Source: Chitinophagaceae bacterium (GTDB lineage Bacteria; Bacteroidota; Bacteroidia; Chitinophagales; Chitinophagaceae). From it: a stretch of DNA of 8,303 nt. The stretch covers positions 1-8,303 of the forward strand of contig JAICHT010000151.1 in NCBI GenBank assembly GCA_025924755.1, given 5' to 3'. Below the pieces are notes generated by a model that worked only from the letters and a program-made list of their open reading frames with translations, searched no databases and had not been told where the DNA came from. Made by a program: the position numbers and the translations under genes. Positions 5,564 to 8,303 of this stretch are shown in pieces. The number at the start of each line of letters is the position of its first letter. The stretch's first letter is position 1.

Positions 5564-7552
5564 TTAATCAGGTTGAGTCCCATCCGTATTGCCCGCTGCC
5601 TCGTTTTTTTTACTTTGTTCCAGCATTTTACCGGCGGTGCTATCACCCGCCATCATAGCCTCCAGTAACAATTGAGATCCTTTTATAAAATTTTTTTCAT
5701 AGCTGCACCGGTCATAATGGCTCAGCCGTAAAACTTCTTTATTATTGGCAAAAACATATAAAAAACCGAGTGTTCTTTTTGCAGTAGTATAACCTTTATC
5801 GCTGGCCTTTTGCAATAATTCTATTGCAGTTCCACAGTCAATGTCGCTGTTATTATTTTGAAGGGCTAAATTGGCATATTGATACATGGCTTCCGGCACT
5901 TGCTGGTCGGACAGCACTTTGTAAATAGGCAGTGCGTCTTGTATATTTTTATTATCCACCAGCATCTTTGCCCGCAGCAGTTGTGCAGTGGTATCTTCCT
6001 GCTGTGGTGTAGTGGTTACCATATTGGTATGGCTGCTTTCCCATTGGTCAAGCGGCATTAAATCTTCCTTGCTTACCCACCCTTTTGAAGTTTGACCGCG
6101 GCCATTGGTATATTCCGTGTATACATAACCGTTAGAATCATCTAAAGCACTAACCGTATCACCGGATGGAACCATAAACGCATTGCGGCGGGTAGCTTCA
6201 TCTGGTTCATTATGAAAATACGCTCTAGGAACCGCTACTTTATATTGACCAATAACACTGCGGGGCTTTGGCTTCGATTCTGTGTGTATAACAGGCTTGG
6301 ATGGAGATTCTGCAGGCTCCGCTTTATGGGTTTTAAATAAAAAGGAATATACGATAGCGGCAACAACCATCAGCAACAGCAACGAAAGGAGTGTGCGGAT
6401 AAGCCTGCTGCGAATGGAATCTTTTTTTGGAGTTTGAAGTACGATCCTGTCTTTTACATCCCGCAATTCTTTGTCTTTGCGGGCAAGGCTTACTTTTAAA
6501 TTCGCGAGTTCCTGTTCCTTTGACACGGCCGCATCCTGGTATTGCTGGAGCAGGTTTTGTAATTGCTGTTTTTCCTGCGCCAGTTTTTCATTTTCCTGCT
6601 GTTGCCTGTTTAAAAGCCCGGCGCTCCTTTCATTATTTTTTACAGTAAGCGTACTGTTTAAAATAATATAGTCGTGCAGTTCCATTCCATCATTAAACCG
6701 TGCCGATGGTTTTTTCTCCAAACATTTGTAAACCATATCCAGCAGCCATTGCGGCACGTTCATTTCCCGTTCCCTTTTTTCAGCGCTCCAATAGTAAGGC
6801 AGGTTTTGCTGACGTAAGGATAATATATCCGGCGGCGTACTTTCCATATGCGCCACCATCACCATATTCCGCGCCATCTCTCCTTTATCTTTTAACGGGA
6901 AAGGAACGATACCCGCCAGCAATTCATATAATATAATACCAAAACTGTACACATCGGTTTGAAAAAGCATCACGCCTTCACTTTGCTCCGGTGCCATAAA
7001 TTCAATAGCGCCCGCCTGCCGCAAACTGGTGCGTCTTTGCTCATCCGACATGATGGCCAAACCAAAGTCGAGCAACACGTAATTGCCGGTATGAATATTA
7101 AACTTTACATTATTACTTTTAATATCACCGTGCTTTACATTTACTTTATGGCAATGGGCTAACGCATTGGATAATTGTTCGGCAATTTTTATAACTTCTT
7201 TTATCGTAAAAACCGGGTCCTGCGGAAGCTTTAATAAATCTTCTACATCCGGGCCTTCTATAAACTCCATTTCTATAAATGGAAGATTACCGGTTTCCGT
7301 AATACCAGAGCTCAAAATTTTTACTACGTTCGGGTTGGGCTGCTCATTTACCTTTTTTAATTTTTCCACTTCGTTTTGAAAGTCAATAAAGTTTTTGTCA
7401 TCGGCACTTTCGCTGTGGATGGGCGTTGGCAATAATTTGACCGCCGTGATGATTTCACCAATGCGCCGGCCTTTGTATACCGATCCCTGGCCGCCGGTTT
7501 TTAACGCACCCATATTTTCCAGCCCTTCCGTTATGGTAAATACCCTACCCAT
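5564..7552 (-). CDS. Membrane Ser/Thr protein kinase with SH3-like and Sel1-like C-terminal region
   Basis: A 662-residue Hanks-type kinase predicted to phosphorylate Ser/Thr on partner proteins. The kinase domain spans about 10-297: altered glycine loop LKTGGQGSVYKG (first Gly is Lys), K39 in AVK, E61 in helix C, catalytic D143 in HGDIKSNN with K145 and N148, DFG at 162-164, MAPE at 186-189 and DVYSFG at 200-205. The normal Arg before D143 is Gly (HGD), making it a non-RD kinase with all catalytic residues kept. A Gln/Glu/Lys-rich coiled coil (about 308-370) leads to a basic stretch and one membrane helix (about 382-405), placing the kinase in the cytoplasm. Outside are a probable bacterial SH3-like domain (about 435-500) and Sel1-like alpha repeats (about 523-645). 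PASTA repeats are absent. The ATG lies 9 nt after the FHA gene stop, so the two are surely co-transcribed and probably act together. Signal and targets are unknown. Confidence 0.92.
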   Translation of the reverse strand: MGRVFTITEGLENMGALKTGGQGSVYKGRRIGEIITAVKLLPTPIHSESADDKNFIDFQNEVEKLKKVNEQPNPNVVKILSSGITETGNLPFIEMEFIEGPDVEDLLKLPQDPVFTIKEVIKIAEQLSNALAHCHKVNVKHGDIKSNNVKFNIHTGNYVLLDFGLAIMSDEQRRTSLRQAGAIEFMAPEQSEGVMLFQTDVYSFGIILYELLAGIVPFPLKDKGEMARNMVMVAHMESTPPDILSLRQQNLPYYWSAEKREREMNVPQWLLDMVYKCLEKKPSARFNDGMELHDYIILNSTLTVKNNERSAGLLNRQQQENEKLAQEKQQLQNLLQQYQDAAVSKEQELANLKVSLARKDKELRDVKDRIVLQTPKKDSIRSRLIRTLLSLLLLMVVAAIVYSFLFKTHKAEPAESPSKPVIHTESKPKPRSVIGQYKVAVPRAYFHNEPDEATRRNAFMVPSGDTVSALDDSNGYVYTEYTNGRGQTSKGWVSKEDLMPLDQWESSHTNMVTTTPQQEDTTAQLLRAKMLVDNKNIQDALPIYKVLSDQQVPEAMYQYANLALQNNNSDIDCGTAIELLQKASDKGYTTAKRTLGFLYVFANNKEVLRLSHYDRCSYEKNFIKGSQLLLEAMMAGDSTAGKMLEQSKKNEAAGNTDGTQPD

Positions 7553-7561
7553 TGCGTAAAA

Positions 7562-8303
7562 TTAACCTTCTGAAGTGTAACTGAATTCCAATAGGGCTGT
7601 TTCGCCTAAAATAACCTGGTCGCCGTCCTGCAACGGGTGGCCAATTTGCGTGGTTTGCAATTTTTCGAGACTGCCATCTGCCGAACGCACTTTTATTTTA
7701 TTGCGGGGTGGTATGCCGCCTTCATCGGCAAATAATAAAAAGTTTCCTTCTTCATTGTTCCACTCAATATGGGCATGCTGACGACTGATGAATTTATTGC
7801 TTTCATTTTCGCTGTCGGCCGGAAATGCAATGGTGTTTACCCGGTAAAAGCCATTGGCTGCCTGCACCTTTTTTTCACGGCCGATATATATTTTTTTACT
7901 TTCGGAAGTGATTGTATAGCTTTCTTTTTCAGCCTCGCCTACCAATACTTTAATATAGGCAACTGCCGTTTTTTTGATAGAGCGTTTACGGGTTTGTATA
8001 AAAAGAGCCGCAGCAAGGTCGGGTACCTTTAAAGCATCGGCTGGCAAGGTGTTTACAAACGTGGTTTCCATCGTCCAGTTGTCGGGCAGGTCTATAGCAA
8101 AATCATCTGCAATCCTTTGTACCTCTTCTTTTTTAAAGCGGTCTTCTTCATCGAAATATACCGCCGATTCGTATACCTGTTTTTCATCATCGCCGCAGGC
8201 TATAAACAATTGGATTCCTTTGATATTAGCACCTTCCCCACCTTCTGCCTTGCCTAATTGTTCTTTAATAAACTGAAGCAGTTTACTGCGCACCTGCTTT
8301 ACA
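7562..8303 (-). CDS. FHA domain protein (5' end probably beyond window)
   Basis: A cytoplasmic phosphothreonine-binding protein, probably a partner or substrate of the kinase encoded 9 nt downstream. A GTG at 8293 would give 243 residues, numbered here, but the frame stays open to the window edge with no upstream stop, so the true start may lie outside. The FHA domain fills about 113-240: IYIGRE (G138, R139), SRQHAHIEW (S170, R171, H173), the core phosphopeptide-binding residues, then the late strands LQDGDQVILGETALLEFSY. A long insertion lies between the GRE and SRQH motifs. Residues 1-110 match no domain I recognise: a charged helical start, a segment with alternating hydrophobic residues (GIQLFIACG, VYESAVYF) and a helix (KKEEVQRIADDF). 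There is no signal peptide or membrane segment. FHA proteins often sit beside Ser/Thr kinases and PP2C phosphatases, which makes the pairing convincing; the process controlled is unknown. Confidence 0.85.
   Translation of the reverse strand, partial: VKQVRSKLLQFIKEQLGKAEGGEGANIKGIQLFIACGDDEKQVYESAVYFDEEDRFKKEEVQRIADDFAIDLPDNWTMETTFVNTLPADALKVPDLAAALFIQTRKRSIKKTAVAYIKVLVGEAEKESYTITSESKKIYIGREKKVQAANGFYRVNTIAFPADSENESNKFISRQHAHIEWNNEEGNFLLFADEGGIPPRNKIKVRSADGSLEKLQTTQIGHPLQDGDQVILGETALLEFSYTSEG

Overview
The window looks like chromosomal DNA of a moderately AT-rich member of the Bacteroidota. A soil or plant-associated relative of the Chitinophagaceae is plausible, but the genus is inference. 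The supporting signs are a Bacteroidota-type promoter (TTG, 20 bp, TAnnTTTG), no Shine-Dalgarno sequences before the starts, secreted glycosidases whose signal peptides end in A-QQ or AQ-D, and a protein set typical of that phylum. All five convincing genes lie on the minus strand, so transcription runs from high to low coordinates.

Positions 7562-8303 and 5564-7552 hold a tight two-gene signalling unit with a 9-nt gap. The first gene encodes a protein with a C-terminal FHA (phosphothreonine-binding) domain and an unrecognised N-terminal half; its 5' end lies beyond the window. The second encodes a one-pass membrane Ser/Thr protein kinase. Its cytoplasmic kinase domain has HGD in place of HRD and is followed by a coiled coil, a membrane segment and a predicted periplasmic part with an SH3-like domain and Sel1-like repeats.

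Positions 4989-5563 have no credible protein gene but are not featureless. They hold a full consensus minus-strand promoter (5425-5455), a hairpin close to the expected transcript start, a 221-nt tract with 14 GGA triplets on the plus strand (UCC in a minus-strand RNA), and one or two terminator-like hairpins (5129-5188, 5099-5125). Together these suggest an undescribed small RNA of about 290-320 nt. It could also be a long regulated leader of the operon that follows.

Positions 1-4988 hold three secreted glycoside hydrolase genes in one direction: a GH43 protein with the Glu/Glu/Gln active-site pattern of exo-beta-1,3-galactanases, a full-length GH2 beta-galactosidase, and the N-terminal half of a GH29 alpha-L-fucosidase. 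The combination fits stepwise removal of galactose and fucose from a plant galactan or arabinogalactan-type glycan in the periplasm. No SusC/SusD transporter or sensor is in view, so membership of a complete polysaccharide utilisation locus cannot be shown here.
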